This document shows positions 6,650-16,103 of a DNA stretch of 64,000 nucleotides, piece after piece. The stretch comes from Fen-999 sp041480065 (GTDB lineage: Bacteria > Pseudomonadota > Gammaproteobacteria > Burkholderiales > Rhodocyclaceae). The stretch's first letter is position 1, and each line of letters starts with the position of its first letter. The position numbers were made by a program, and so were the translations under genes. Where the stretch lies: positions 1-64,000 of the forward strand of contig JBGOZF010000019.1 of the NCBI GenBank assembly GCA_041480065.1. Direction: 5' to 3'. Under the pieces are notes generated by a model. It had not been told where the DNA came from and did no database searches. It saw only the letters and a program-made list of their open reading frames with translations.

Positions 6650-8749
6650 TCAGGCAAACGCCGGACGGCGCGAGGCGAACATCAGGCCGGCTGCGAGCAG
6701 CATGGCGATGGCGCCGAGCAGCAGATGCCAGGTGCTGTCGGTGGCGCCCTTCGGCAGTTCGCCGAACACGGCCGCGTAGTTCCACCCTTGGGGCAGGTTG
6801 GTCGGCATCGCGCCGCCCTTCAGGTCCGCATCGGCCGGCCGCACGGGCGTCTTGTCCACCGCCACCAGGCTGGTGTATTTGCTCGCCAGGTGATGCTCGA
6901 TGGCGATTTCCACGACCTTCGGCTTGACGTCGTCTTCGGTCGCGCCTTCGCGCAGGCTGTCGACCAGCGACTGGATCTTCTCGCGCGCCCAGAGCACGCC
7001 CAGGCCACTGCCCCGCTCGGCCTTGTCGAGCGCCAGCGTCGCTGCCCACGGCGCATCGCCGCGCAGGCCCGAGATGCGGACATCGCCCTGCACCGCCTTG
7101 TCGAGCGCGACGCTGACCTGCACCGGCTCGCCGAGGTAGAGGTCGGGCACGCGCGCCAGCCAGGATTCAGCCTTGCCGGGCCAGTCGATGCGCACGCCCT
7201 TCACTACCGGCGATTCGAGCTTGGCGAAGAGTGCTCCCATCTTCTCTTTCACTTCCTCGATGCGACCGATGTAGGTGAAAGTGCCGCGCCCGGTCTGCGC
7301 CGCCTTGCTCATGAACCAGCTATTGGGCGCCGAGCCGATGCCGACGGTGAAGAGCCGCGTGTCGCCGAGCTTTTCCTGGATCATCTTGAACAAGGCGTCT
7401 TCGTTGCCGACCGAGCCGTCGGTGAGAAAGATCACCTGGCGCACGCGCTGGGTGTCCTCGCTGCCGTTGAGTGCAAGGTTCAGCGCCGAAGCCATTTCGG
7501 TGCCGCCCTGGGCCCGGAGGCCGTGCACGAAGCTCTTGGCTTTCTTCAGGTTGTCGGCACTCGCCGGTTGCGCATCGGCGAACAGCGGCGTCGCGGCGGA
7601 ATTGAACTCGATGACGTTGTAGCGATCGGCCGGAGACAGCCGGGAGACGGCCATCTCCAGCGCTTCCTTGGCTTGCTGGAGCGAAGGTCCCTGCATCGAG
7701 CCGGAGGTGTCGATGATGTAGATCACTTCGCGCGGCAGGCGCACCGATTCGGCGCCGGCGGCCGGCGGCAACAGCATCAGCAGGCCGTAGGTCCTGCCCT
7801 TCCCGGCCTCGGTGAACAGCGCCGCCTGCGGGGCGCGGGTCGGTGTGGGCGTCCACACAAGTTCGAAGTCCTTGTTGGCTGGCACGGCGCCGTCGGCGAG
7901 TTCCACTTGGGCGCTGTGATCGTCCGGCCGCGTCACCTTGACGGCGTGGTAGGGGCTGGCGATGTTCGACAGCGGCACGCCGGCGTCGAGCGTCACCTTC
8001 AGGCGCACGGGGTTGATCGGTGCCTTGCCTTCCTGCGGCTTCACTACCGGCGGCGTGATGCGCGTGGCATCGGGCACCTGGTCGGTGTTGCGCGCCCATC
8101 CCGAAGCGGGTGTGCGGACTTGCCCTTCGGTCGGCGTGCCGGGAATGTAGCGCGGGCCGACGACCATGGGGAAGCGCAGGCTGAAGCTGCCGGCGTCGTA
8201 ACGCAGGGTCTGCTGGTATTCGATCTCGACGACGATCTCGCCGCGCGGCGGGATGTTGGCGACGCTGGTGGTGAAGATGTTGGGCCGCTCCTGCTCGACC
8301 AGCGCCGCGCGCTGGCCATTGCTCTTGGCCTGTTCGTAGGTGGCCTTGGCGGCGGCCTTCTCCTTGACGTCGGCCTCGACGATGCGCTCGCCGATCTTCA
8401 TCTTCATGTGATCGACGGCGGCGTTCTCGGGCAGCGGAAAGACGTAGACGCCCTCCTGCCAGTCGTCGCTAGGATTGCGGAAGGTTTGCCGCACGCGGGC
8501 GCGGCCGACGATGCCGGCGACATGGATGTCGACGTCGGTGTCGAGCACCGGCACCGCGAAGCTGCTGCCACTGGATTTGAAGAGCAGGCTGCCCTGCTGC
8601 GCCTCGGCCGGCCGGGTCGGAATGCGTTCAAGCTCGGCGGCCGCCGCGGCGAACCCGTAGCCGAGCAGCAATACGGCGACGAGAGCAACCGCCACGGCCA
8701 GGAAGAACTCGGCCGCCGGCGAACGGCGACGAGCGATGGTGTTGTTCAT
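6650..8749 (-). CDS. Sortase target protein with VIT and VWA domains
   Basis: A 699-residue surface or envelope protein, the likely substrate of the neighbouring sortase. Order: N-terminal signal/membrane helix (about 16-38), VIT domain (about 50-180), von Willebrand A domain (about 340-520) with a MIDAS motif DTSGS, and a C-terminal tripartite sorting signal made of LPKGATDS, a hydrophobic helix and RR. In this family the site is commonly LPxTATDS; here Gly replaces the Thr. A good GGGAGGT ribosome site supports the start. VIT/VWA proteins resemble inter-alpha-trypsin inhibitor heavy chains and are thought to mediate adhesion or complex assembly, but the role in bacteria is not settled. Confidence 0.92.
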   Translation of the reverse strand: MNNTIARRRSPAAEFFLAVAVALVAVLLLGYGFAAAAAELERIPTRPAEAQQGSLLFKSSGSSFAVPVLDTDVDIHVAGIVGRARVRQTFRNPSDDWQEGVYVFPLPENAAVDHMKMKIGERIVEADVKEKAAAKATYEQAKSNGQRAALVEQERPNIFTTSVANIPPRGEIVVEIEYQQTLRYDAGSFSLRFPMVVGPRYIPGTPTEGQVRTPASGWARNTDQVPDATRITPPVVKPQEGKAPINPVRLKVTLDAGVPLSNIASPYHAVKVTRPDDHSAQVELADGAVPANKDFELVWTPTPTRAPQAALFTEAGKGRTYGLLMLLPPAAGAESVRLPREVIYIIDTSGSMQGPSLQQAKEALEMAVSRLSPADRYNVIEFNSAATPLFADAQPASADNLKKAKSFVHGLRAQGGTEMASALNLALNGSEDTQRVRQVIFLTDGSVGNEDALFKMIQEKLGDTRLFTVGIGSAPNSWFMSKAAQTGRGTFTYIGRIEEVKEKMGALFAKLESPVVKGVRIDWPGKAESWLARVPDLYLGEPVQVSVALDKAVQGDVRISGLRGDAPWAATLALDKAERGSGLGVLWAREKIQSLVDSLREGATEDDVKPKVVEIAIEHHLASKYTSLVAVDKTPVRPADADLKGGAMPTNLPQGWNYAAVFGELPKGATDSTWHLLLGAIAMLLAAGLMFASRRPAFA

Positions 8750-8898
8750 TGTGACCTCCCGTGAGATTGGGCTTCAGCCCACGGGTGTCATTTCATGCCC
8801 GCCACCGGTCAATGCGATGGAACGAGGCTGGCCGGCCGGCGAGGAATTGTGGCAGGAATGTGGTCCACCGGACTGCGCCGGCGGGTGGCCCGCCCGAA

Positions 8899-10227
8899 TT
8901 ACTCCAGCAGCGTGTTGATCGCGATCACGTCTTCGTCGGCGAGATTGCCTGCCGCGGCCTTGAGCTTCAGTTGTGCAACCAGGGTGTCGAGGCGCGCCTT
9001 CATCAGCTTCTGGCGCGTGTCGTAGAGTTGGCTCTGCGCGTTGAGGACGTCGATGTTGATGCGCACGCCCACTTCGTAGCCGAGCTTGTTCGAATCCAGC
9101 GCGGCCTGCGATGAAGCCACCGCCGCCTCGTAAGCCTTGACCTGCGACAGGCCGGAGCTGACGCCGAGGAAAGCCTGGCGCGCGCCCAGCGCCGCCTGCC
9201 GGCGGGCATTGTCGAGATCGGCAAGGGCCTTCTCGCGCAGCGCCACCGCTTCGGTGGTCTTCGATACCACGTAGCCGCCGGCAAAGAGGGGAACAGCCAC
9301 TTGCAGACCGACGGTCCGGTTGGTGGTGTCGATGCCGGCCCCGCCCGGAACGCTAGCGCTGTAGCCGGCGCCGTTCTTGCCATAGGTGGCGACGAGATCG
9401 AGCGTCGGCATGTGGCCCGCGCGCTGTTTGCTCACTTCCTGGCTGGCGATTTCCAGCCCTGCCTGCGCCTGCACCACCGTCGGATTGCCGGTCTCCGCCG
9501 TCTCGGCCCACTTCATCATGTCGTCGGGCTGCGGCCGGCTGATCAGCGTTCCCGGCTTCAGGGTCTTCAGGACATCGGGTTCGTTGCCGGCCACGGTACG
9601 CAGCACCTGCCGCTTGACGGTGAGGTCGCTGTCGGCGGCGATTTCGGTCGCCACCGCGAGGTCGTAGCGCGCCTGGGCTTCGTGGGTATCGGTGATGGTG
9701 GCCGTTCCGACTTCGAAGTTGCGCTTGGCCGATTCGAGCTGCTGGGTGATGGCGATCTTCTGCGCCTGGCTGACGGCAAGGGTTTCCTGCGCCAGCAGGA
9801 CATCGAAGTAGGCCTGGGCGACGCGCAGGATCAGGTCCTGCCGGGCAGCGGCGAACTGCGCTTCGGCCTGGGCGACGCCGAACTCCCCCTGTTTGTAAGT
9901 AGCCCAGTTCTGCCAGCGGAACAGCGGCTGCGAGAGTGTCGCGGTCCAGCCATGGCTGTTGTAGTTGAGGCTGCTCTTCGACTGCGGATTCGTGCGGGGG
10001 GTGATGTCGGTGTCGTTCCAGACCGTGTTCGCCGATACGCCCAGGTTCGGCAGCAGACCCGCCCGGCTCTGCGGCAGCCGCTCGCGGCCGGCATCGAGGC
10101 TGGCCTTGGCGGCGGCGAAGGTGGCGTCGTAGCCGACCGCATCGCGGTAGACGGACGCCAGATCCGCCGCTTGCGCGGCGCTCGCCAGGAACATGCCGGA
10201 TATCAGCAGGGATAGGGTCTTGTTCAT
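8899..10227 (-). CDS. tolC: TolC-family outer membrane efflux channel
   Basis: A 442-residue outer-membrane channel of the TolC type I-secretion family. A signal peptide (MNKTLSLLISGMFLASAAQA) precedes two repeated outer-membrane-factor halves rich in long helices, ending near DEDVIAINTLLE. It would join the periplasmic adaptor and inner-membrane pump of type I or RND systems; an RND pump with adaptor lies just upstream but lacks its own channel. It is translated after pcm and the rhodanese gene on the same strand, an arrangement common in betaproteobacteria. The start at 10227 fits the signal peptide and has a GGAGC ribosome site; a longer frame is a shadow of the rhodanese gene. Confidence 0.93.
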   Translation of the reverse strand: MNKTLSLLISGMFLASAAQAADLASVYRDAVGYDATFAAAKASLDAGRERLPQSRAGLLPNLGVSANTVWNDTDITPRTNPQSKSSLNYNSHGWTATLSQPLFRWQNWATYKQGEFGVAQAEAQFAAARQDLILRVAQAYFDVLLAQETLAVSQAQKIAITQQLESAKRNFEVGTATITDTHEAQARYDLAVATEIAADSDLTVKRQVLRTVAGNEPDVLKTLKPGTLISRPQPDDMMKWAETAETGNPTVVQAQAGLEIASQEVSKQRAGHMPTLDLVATYGKNGAGYSASVPGGAGIDTTNRTVGLQVAVPLFAGGYVVSKTTEAVALREKALADLDNARRQAALGARQAFLGVSSGLSQVKAYEAAVASSQAALDSNKLGYEVGVRINIDVLNAQSQLYDTRQKLMKARLDTLVAQLKLKAAAGNLADEDVIAINTLLE

Positions 10228-10243
10228 TGCCAGCTCCGCTCGG

Positions 10244-10567
10244 TCAGTAGGTGGGCATGACGGGATCGACGTCCCGCGCCCAGGCGGCAAGGCCGCCATG
10301 CAAATTGAAGATATTGGTAAAGCCCTGGTATTCCAGGAACATCGCCACCTGGTAACTGCGGGCGCCGTGGTGGCAGATGACGACCGTTTCGGCGTTGCGG
10401 TCGAGCTCCAGGTAGCGAGCCGGCACCGCGCGCATGGGAATCGGCCTGGCGCCGGCGATGCGGCAGACATCCAGTTCCCAGGGTTCCCGCACGTCGAGCA
10501 GCACGGGCCGCGCGCGCGCCGGGTCGTCGAGCCATTCCTTCAGCTGGGCTGCGGCAAGTTGCTGCAT
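10244..10567 (-). CDS. Single-domain rhodanese
   Basis: A 107-residue rhodanese-like sulfurtransferase. The LLDVREPWEL segment and the active-site loop C-HHGARS (Cys in VVICHHGARS) are intact, so it is probably a catalytically active sulfane-sulfur carrier. There is no signal peptide, so it acts in the cytoplasm. Its ATG overlaps the pcm stop by one base (TGATG), showing translational coupling, and tolC follows 16 bases after its stop. The physiological sulfur acceptor is not shown by the sequence. Confidence 0.92.
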   Translation of the reverse strand: MQQLAAAQLKEWLDDPARARPVLLDVREPWELDVCRIAGARPIPMRAVPARYLELDRNAETVVICHHGARSYQVAMFLEYQGFTNIFNLHGGLAAWARDVDPVMPTY

Positions 10568-11223
10568 CAGAGCGTGAATTCCGTACCGACCGGCGCGTTG
10601 CGCAATTGGGCGACGCAGGTCTCGAACAGGCCCTGGCCGCGATAGGCACCTTCGCCGACGCCAGTGACAAGACGGGCGGTTTGCACCGGCGCTTCGCCGA
10701 GGAAGGCGAACAGCCGGCCGCCGACTTTCAGCCGGGCCAGCAGTTCGGCCGGAATTTGGGCGAGGCCACCGGAAAGCATGATGACATCGAACTGAGCACC
10801 GACCGAGCGGGAGACGACGAAGCCATCGCCGGTCTCCACGGTGACATTGCCCAGCCCTGCACGATGCAGGTTGGCGCGGGCGCTGTCGGCCAGCTCGGGG
10901 ACGATCTCGATGCTGGTGACGTGATTCGCATGCACGGCGAGCAGGGCGGCCGTGTAGCCGGAACCGGTGCCGATCTCCAGCACGTTCTCCTGCTTTCGTG
11001 GCTTCAGCGCCTGGACGACCGCCGCGTCGATGCGCGGCGTCAGCATCGTGGCGCCATGGCCGAGCGGCAGCGCAACATCGGCGAAGGCAAGATGACGAAA
11101 CGCGGGGGGCACGAATTCCTCGCGGCGGACGACGTGCAACAGCTCGCGCATGTCCTCGCGCAGCGGCTCCGAGGACCGGATCTGCTGCTCGACCATGTTG
11201 TATCGGGCTTGCTCGAAATTCAT
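10567..11223 (-). CDS. pcm: Protein-L-isoaspartate O-methyltransferase
   Basis: A 218-residue SAM-dependent methyltransferase that repairs damaged isoaspartyl residues. The N-terminal motif MVEQQIR, the substrate-loop region and the SAM-binding motif VLEIGTGSGY are all present. I chose the ATG at 11223 (MNFEQARYNM), the usual family start; another in-frame ATG lies four codons upstream, and neither has a clear ribosome site. It heads the pcm-rhodanese-tolC run. Some betaproteobacterial members of this context have diverged active sites (LSGGL here where others differ), so the repair function is likely but not certain. Confidence 0.88.
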   Translation of the reverse strand: MNFEQARYNMVEQQIRSSEPLREDMRELLHVVRREEFVPPAFRHLAFADVALPLGHGATMLTPRIDAAVVQALKPRKQENVLEIGTGSGYTAALLAVHANHVTSIEIVPELADSARANLHRAGLGNVTVETGDGFVVSRSVGAQFDVIMLSGGLAQIPAELLARLKVGGRLFAFLGEAPVQTARLVTGVGEGAYRGQGLFETCVAQLRNAPVGTEFTL

Positions 11224-11321
11224 CGTGACATGCATGGGAGGGTTCGCGGCGAAAGAGCGATGACGAACTGGAGATTAGCATATCCTTATGAACGGATACG
11301 TTGGTCTGTTGCACGCGAATT

Positions 11322-14300
11322 CTACGCCGGCCCGACCGCACCCGGCTCCCGGACCTTGTACCACGCGGCATAGAGCGCCGGCAGGAACAGGCAGGTCAGC
11401 GCAGTCGCCACGATGAGGCCGCCCATGATGGCCACGGCCATCGGGCCCCAGAACACCTGGCGCGAGAGCGGGATCATCGCCAGCACCGCCGCCGCCGCCG
11501 TCAGCACGATGGGCCGCAGGCGGCGCACGGTGGAGCCGACGATGGCATCCCAGGTGCTCTTGCCGGCGCGTTCGTCCTGGTCGATCTGGTCGACCAGGAT
11601 CACCGAGTTGCGCAGGATCATGCCCATCAATGCAATGACGCCGAGCTGGGCGACGAAACCGAAAGGCGCCTGGAAGATCAGCAGCGACAGTGTGACGCCG
11701 ATCAGCCCCAGCGGCGCCGTCAGCAGCACCATGATGGTTCGGCGCATGCTCTGCAACTGGATCATGAGCAATGTAATGACTGCCACCAGCATCAAGGGCA
11801 TGACGGCCTGGATGGATTTCTCGCCCTTGCCGGACTCTTCGATCGCGCCACCCATCTCGATGCGGAAACCCGGCGGCAACTTGGCGCGGATGGGATCGAG
11901 TTGCGGGCTGATGCGCGTCGATACCGCCGGACCCGTCGCGTTGCCCAGAAGGTCCGCGCGCACGTTGATCGTCGGCAGGCGGTCACGCCGCCAGATCAGG
12001 CCTTCCTCGAGCACCGGTACCAGCTTGGCCACCTGCGCCAGCGGCACGTGGCGGCCGGTGGCGGTCGGGATGTCGAGGTCGGGCAGGCGATCGAAGGAAT
12101 CGCGCTCGGCACCGGACGCGCGCCAGACGACGTCGATCAACTGGTCGCCTTCGCGATACTGGGTGATGGTCGCGCCCTTCAGCCAGGCCTGCAAAGCGAG
12201 CGCCAGGTCCTGACTCGAGATGCCGAGCGCCCGGGCGCGGTCCTGGTCGATCTCGACGCGCAGGCTCTTGCTCTTCTCGTTCCAGTCGAACTGGACATTC
12301 TGCAGGCTGGCATCGGTACGCATGACGACCGCGACCTCTTCGGCGATGGCGCGCAACTGGTCGATATCCTCGCCCATGACCCGGAAGGCCACCGGGAAGC
12401 CGACCGGCGGGCCGTTTTCCAGCCGCAGCACGCGCAGGCGCAGGCCCGACCAGGCGCCATCGCTGTCGGCGAAGCGGGTCTCCAGGCGCTTCTTCAAGTC
12501 CTCGCGCGCTTCGAGTCCCTTGGTGACGACGATGAACTGCGCGAAGTTGTCGGCGAACAGCTGCTGGTTCAGCGGCAGGAAGAAGCGCGGCGGGCTGTTG
12601 CCGACGTAGGCGGACTGGGATTCGACGGCGTCGTCACCGGTCAGCAGTTTCTCGACCTGCTCCACCGCTGTCTCGGTTGCCTTGAGCGATGCCCCCTGCG
12701 GCAGCCAGAGTTCGATCAGAAGCTCGGGGCGCGAGGACGCCGGGAAGAACTGCTTCTTCACCACCGTAGCGAAGACCGCGACCGAGACGGCGAAGGTGAC
12801 GACCGTGGCGCCGATCACCAGCCAGCGCCGGCGCAGGCACCATGTCACCAGGGCCCTGAAGCGCAGATAGAAGGGCGAACCGTAGATGTCGCCGCCATGC
12901 TTGGCGCCGAGGGCGGCGAGCTTCTCCGGGTTGAGTATCTTGTAGCCCAGGTAAGGCGTGAACACGACGGCCACGACCCAGGACACGATCAACGCGATGG
13001 TGACCACCGAGAAGATCGAGAAGGTGTACTCGCCGGCGGAGGACTTCGCAAATCCGACCGGCGTGAAGGCGGCGGCGGTGATCAGCGTGCCGGTGAGCAT
13101 CGGGAAGGCCGTCGAAGTGTAGGCGAAGGTGGCCGCCTTGAAGCGGTCCCAGCCCTGCTCCATCTTCACGACCATCATTTCGACGGCGATGATGGCATCG
13201 TCGACCAGCAGGCCGAGTGCGATCACCAATGCACCGAGCGACACGCGTTGCAGGTCGATGCCGAAGACGCGCATCAGGAAGAAGGTAATGGCCAGCACCA
13301 GCGGGATCGACAAGGCGACCACGGTGCCGGTGCGCCAGCCGAGGCTGAGGAAGGAGACCGCCAGAACGATCACAACTGCTTCGGTGAGCGACTCGACGAA
13401 GAGCCGGATCGACATCTTCACGACCTCCGGCTGGTCGGAGACATTGTTGACCTCGATACCGGCCGGCAGGTTGGCGGACAGGCGCTGCATCGCCGCCTTC
13501 AGGTTCTCGCCGAGGCGGATGACGTCCCCGCCCTTGTCCATCACCACGCCGATGCCGATCGCATCCTTGCCGGCCACGCGCATGCGCGGGCTGGGCGGGT
13601 CGGCGAAGCCGCGCTTCGCCTCGGCGATGTCGCCCAGGCGGAAATGGCGGCCGCCGACGGCGAGGTCGGTCTCGCGGATCTTGTCGGCGGTATCGTAGGG
13701 GCCCGTCACGCGCAGGCGGACGCGCTCGCTGTCGGTTTCGATGAAGCCGGCCGCGGCGACGGCGTTCTGGCGTTGCAGGGCGTCGAAGATCTGGCTGGGC
13801 TGGATGCCGAGCGCGGCGAGGCGGGTCGGCGTCACCTCGACGTAGATCTTCTCGTCCTGGACGCCGATCAACTCGACCTTGCGGACATCCGGCACCCATT
13901 TCAGCTCGCGCGCGATGCGGTCGGCTTCGCCGCGGAGTTCACCAAGATCGAAACCATCGCCGGTCAGCGCGTAGATGCTCACATCGACGTCGCCGAATTC
14001 GTCGTTCGGGTACGGGCCCTGGACCCCCGCTGGCAAGGTGTGCTGTATGTCGTCGAGCTTCTTGCGTACCTGGCGCCAGGCTTCGGGCACTTCCGATTTG
14101 GGCGTGAAGTCCTTTAGCGTAAGCAAGAGCAGCGACTGGCCCGGCTTCGACGCTGAGGTCATGACGTCGACCCAGGGCGTTTCGGTGAGCTTCTTCTCGA
14201 TACGCTCGGTGAGTTCCGATTCCACTTGCTGCGCCGTCGCACCCGGCCAGAGCGTGCGCACGATCATGACCTTGAAGGTGAAGTCCGGGTCCTCGGCGCG

Positions 14301-14408
14301 GCCCAGCTTGAGGTAGGAAATCGCACCCGCGGCCATCAGGACGATGATGAGATAGAGCACCATCGACGGATGCTCGAGGGACCACGCGGAGAGGTTGATG
14401 TTCTTCAT
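11322..14408 (-). CDS. RND efflux pump, inner-membrane permease
   Basis: A 1028-residue resistance-nodulation-division transporter, near full family length. It shows the N-terminal helix, two large periplasmic loops and two six-helix bundles. Motifs include GALVIALGLLVDDAIIAVEMM (proton-relay helix 4, with the Asp pair) and GMILRNSVILVDQI in the second half. It exports drugs, dyes or solvents by proton antiport with the adaptor encoded just upstream (overlap ATGA, 14405-14408) and a TolC-type channel. The tetR-adaptor-pump order predicts drug-inducible expression. The substrate cannot be read from sequence. Confidence 0.95.
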   Translation of the reverse strand: MKNINLSAWSLEHPSMVLYLIIVLMAAGAISYLKLGRAEDPDFTFKVMIVRTLWPGATAQQVESELTERIEKKLTETPWVDVMTSASKPGQSLLLLTLKDFTPKSEVPEAWRQVRKKLDDIQHTLPAGVQGPYPNDEFGDVDVSIYALTGDGFDLGELRGEADRIARELKWVPDVRKVELIGVQDEKIYVEVTPTRLAALGIQPSQIFDALQRQNAVAAAGFIETDSERVRLRVTGPYDTADKIRETDLAVGGRHFRLGDIAEAKRGFADPPSPRMRVAGKDAIGIGVVMDKGGDVIRLGENLKAAMQRLSANLPAGIEVNNVSDQPEVVKMSIRLFVESLTEAVVIVLAVSFLSLGWRTGTVVALSIPLVLAITFFLMRVFGIDLQRVSLGALVIALGLLVDDAIIAVEMMVVKMEQGWDRFKAATFAYTSTAFPMLTGTLITAAAFTPVGFAKSSAGEYTFSIFSVVTIALIVSWVVAVVFTPYLGYKILNPEKLAALGAKHGGDIYGSPFYLRFRALVTWCLRRRWLVIGATVVTFAVSVAVFATVVKKQFFPASSRPELLIELWLPQGASLKATETAVEQVEKLLTGDDAVESQSAYVGNSPPRFFLPLNQQLFADNFAQFIVVTKGLEAREDLKKRLETRFADSDGAWSGLRLRVLRLENGPPVGFPVAFRVMGEDIDQLRAIAEEVAVVMRTDASLQNVQFDWNEKSKSLRVEIDQDRARALGISSQDLALALQAWLKGATITQYREGDQLIDVVWRASGAERDSFDRLPDLDIPTATGRHVPLAQVAKLVPVLEEGLIWRRDRLPTINVRADLLGNATGPAVSTRISPQLDPIRAKLPPGFRIEMGGAIEESGKGEKSIQAVMPLMLVAVITLLMIQLQSMRRTIMVLLTAPLGLIGVTLSLLIFQAPFGFVAQLGVIALMGMILRNSVILVDQIDQDERAGKSTWDAIVGSTVRRLRPIVLTAAAAVLAMIPLSRQVFWGPMAVAIMGGLIVATALTCLFLPALYAAWYKVREPGAVGPA

Positions 14409-15418
14409 TGCAGAGCGCGAACCTTCTGCCCGGCCGTGAGTTTGTGCACGCCGGCGGCGACGATGCGCTCGCCCGGCTGGAGGCCATCGGCGACTGTCGC
14501 GCCCGCGTCCGTATACGCGGAGACGGCGACCGGCCGCAGGGTGAGCGTCAAATCCTGCCCCACCACCCAGACGGCCGGGCGGTCGCCCTGCTGGAATACC
14601 GCGGAGAGCGGTATGGCGAGGGCTGGCTGCTTGCCGGCGGTAAAGCGCACGGTGGCGGTCATGCCCAGCGCGACCGATGCATCCGCATTGAGCAGGCTGA
14701 CGCGGGCGGCGAAGGTGCGGGTCGTCGGGTCGGCCGCCGGCGCCAGTTCGCGCAGCCTGCCCCGGTAGGCCTTGCCGCCCGACCAGAGCGTGACGGCGGC
14801 TTCGTCCCCGACCTTGATGCCGGTGATGACCGATTCGGGCAGCGAGATCGCGACTTCGCGCTCGCCATCCTGGGCAATCCGGAACACCGGTTGGCCCGAC
14901 GCTACCACCTGCCCGGGTTCGCCGAGAACCGCAGCGATGACGCCCGGCCGGTCTGCCGCCAGTTGCGCGTAGGCCGACTGGTTGCGGGCAATGCCGGCTT
15001 GCGACTCCGCGGCCTTGAGCGCGGTTTCCTTGGCGTCCAGCGCGGCGGAACTGACGAAGTTCTGCGCCCGCAAGTCGCGGTAGCGCTTGGCATCGGCCTG
15101 TGCGAGCACCAACTGCGATTGCGCCTGCGCCGACTGTAATGCCACGTCGGCCGGGTCCAGGCGCGCGAGCAGTTGGCCCGCGGTAACGTGGGCACCGGCA
15201 TCGACCTTGCGTTCGACCAGCTTGCCGCCGATGCGGAACGACAAGGGGACTTCGTAGCGCGCGTGAACTTCGCCACTGTAGCTGCGCGCCGCATCCGCGG
15301 CCGTGGTTCCGGCGACGATGATCTTCACCACGGTCACTTCATGCGGTGGCGGCGCGGATTCGCCGCACGCGCAGAGGGCGATCGTCGCCACCAGGACAGC
15401 CAGGGTTCGGTAGGTCAT
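14405..15418 (-). CDS. RND efflux periplasmic adaptor (membrane fusion protein), lipoprotein
   Basis: A 337-residue adaptor linking the RND pump to the outer-membrane channel. The N-terminus has a lipobox (LCAC in IALCACGES), so the mature protein is anchored through a lipidated cysteine. A biotinyl-lipoyl half-motif (VDAGAHVTAGQLLARLD), a helical hairpin, a second lipoyl half and beta-barrel segments follow in order. It overlaps both the upstream regulator (15415-15418) and the downstream pump by four bases. I chose the ATG at 15418 because it starts the lipoprotein signal; the frame extends further upstream inside the regulator gene. Confidence 0.94.
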   Translation of the reverse strand: MTYRTLAVLVATIALCACGESAPPPHEVTVVKIIVAGTTAADAARSYSGEVHARYEVPLSFRIGGKLVERKVDAGAHVTAGQLLARLDPADVALQSAQAQSQLVLAQADAKRYRDLRAQNFVSSAALDAKETALKAAESQAGIARNQSAYAQLAADRPGVIAAVLGEPGQVVASGQPVFRIAQDGEREVAISLPESVITGIKVGDEAAVTLWSGGKAYRGRLRELAPAADPTTRTFAARVSLLNADASVALGMTATVRFTAGKQPALAIPLSAVFQQGDRPAVWVVGQDLTLTLRPVAVSAYTDAGATVADGLQPGERIVAAGVHKLTAGQKVRALQ

Positions 15419-16065
15419 GGTTTGGGCTCCCGTAACGCGAGGCCGTGGGTAAGGATATCGACAGCCTGATTGAGAAATTCTTCGGCCTCGGGCAGGTCGC
15501 ACATGAAACCCGCGAAGCTCCGCCGCCAGATGATGAACGAGAACATGGGCGCAAAGACGATGCGCGCGGCCAGCGCTGCCGGTACCGGGCGGAAGTCGCC
15601 GGCGGCGATGCCCTGCTCGATGATGCGGATCATCGCCCGGTGCGCACGGCTGATCAGCGAATCGTGAAACCAGCGGGAGAGTTCCGGGAAGTTGCCCGAT
15701 TCGGCGACCAGCAACTTGGGCACCGCGCCCAGCGCCGTGGAGCCCACCATTTGCCACCAGCCGAACACAAACTCGCGCAGGAGGTCTGCCGCCGGCCGGC
15801 TGGTGTCACCGGCCAGCGCCTCGGCTGCTTCGACCGCCGGCATCATGGCCGCCTCGACCGCGGCCTTGAACAATGCTTCCTTGCTGTCGAAGTAGAGATA
15901 GACCGTGCCCTTCGATACGCCGGCGTGGGCAGCGATGTCTTCGAGCCGAGTAGCGGCGAAGCCCTTCTCGGCGAACACGTCCAGCGCCGCGGCCGCGATC
16001 TCGCCCGGCCGTGCCTCCTTGCGCCGGCGGCGGATGAACTTCTGGATGGGGCAACAGGCTTTCAT
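15415..16065 (-). CDS. TetR/AcrR-family repressor of the efflux operon
   Basis: A 216-residue regulator with an N-terminal TetR helix-turn-helix (RLEDIAAHAGVSKGTVYLYF, about residues 40-59) and a ligand-binding helical C-terminal domain. It is the first gene of the regulator-adaptor-pump operon and overlaps the adaptor by four bases, so it would repress its own operon until an inducer binds. A near-perfect palindrome sits 16 bases upstream of its ATG. The start at 16065 matches the family N-terminus; longer frames are unsupported. Confidence 0.92.
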   Translation of the reverse strand: MKACCPIQKFIRRRRKEARPGEIAAAALDVFAEKGFAATRLEDIAAHAGVSKGTVYLYFDSKEALFKAAVEAAMMPAVEAAEALAGDTSRPAADLLREFVFGWWQMVGSTALGAVPKLLVAESGNFPELSRWFHDSLISRAHRAMIRIIEQGIAAGDFRPVPAALAARIVFAPMFSFIIWRRSFAGFMCDLPEAEEFLNQAVDILTHGLALREPKP

Positions 16066-16081
16066 GCTTGGGCGCTCTCTT

Positions 16082-16103
16082 ACTGACTGACCGGTCAGTA
16101 AGT
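16082..16103. promoter_or_regulatory. TetR-type operator palindrome
   Basis: A 22-bp inverted repeat centred on CCGG (ACTGACTGACCGGTCAGTAAGT), with one mismatched pair. It lies immediately upstream of the tetR start and matches the style of AcrR-type operators in proteobacteria. It probably gives autorepression of the efflux operon. Confidence 0.8.

Noticed and set aside
6725..8764. 679-residue open frame on the plus strand
   Set aside because: It lies antisense to the sortase target gene, has low-complexity Arg/Gly/His-rich translation and no domain; an artefact of high-GC third positions.
11275..11300. TATCC-N8-GGATA inverted repeat upstream of pcm
   Set aside because: Five-base arms are expected by chance in this length; no known regulator matches.
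11301..14117. 938-residue open frame on the plus strand
   Set aside because: Antisense to the RND pump gene, with Asp/His/Gln-rich shadow translation and no recognisable motif.
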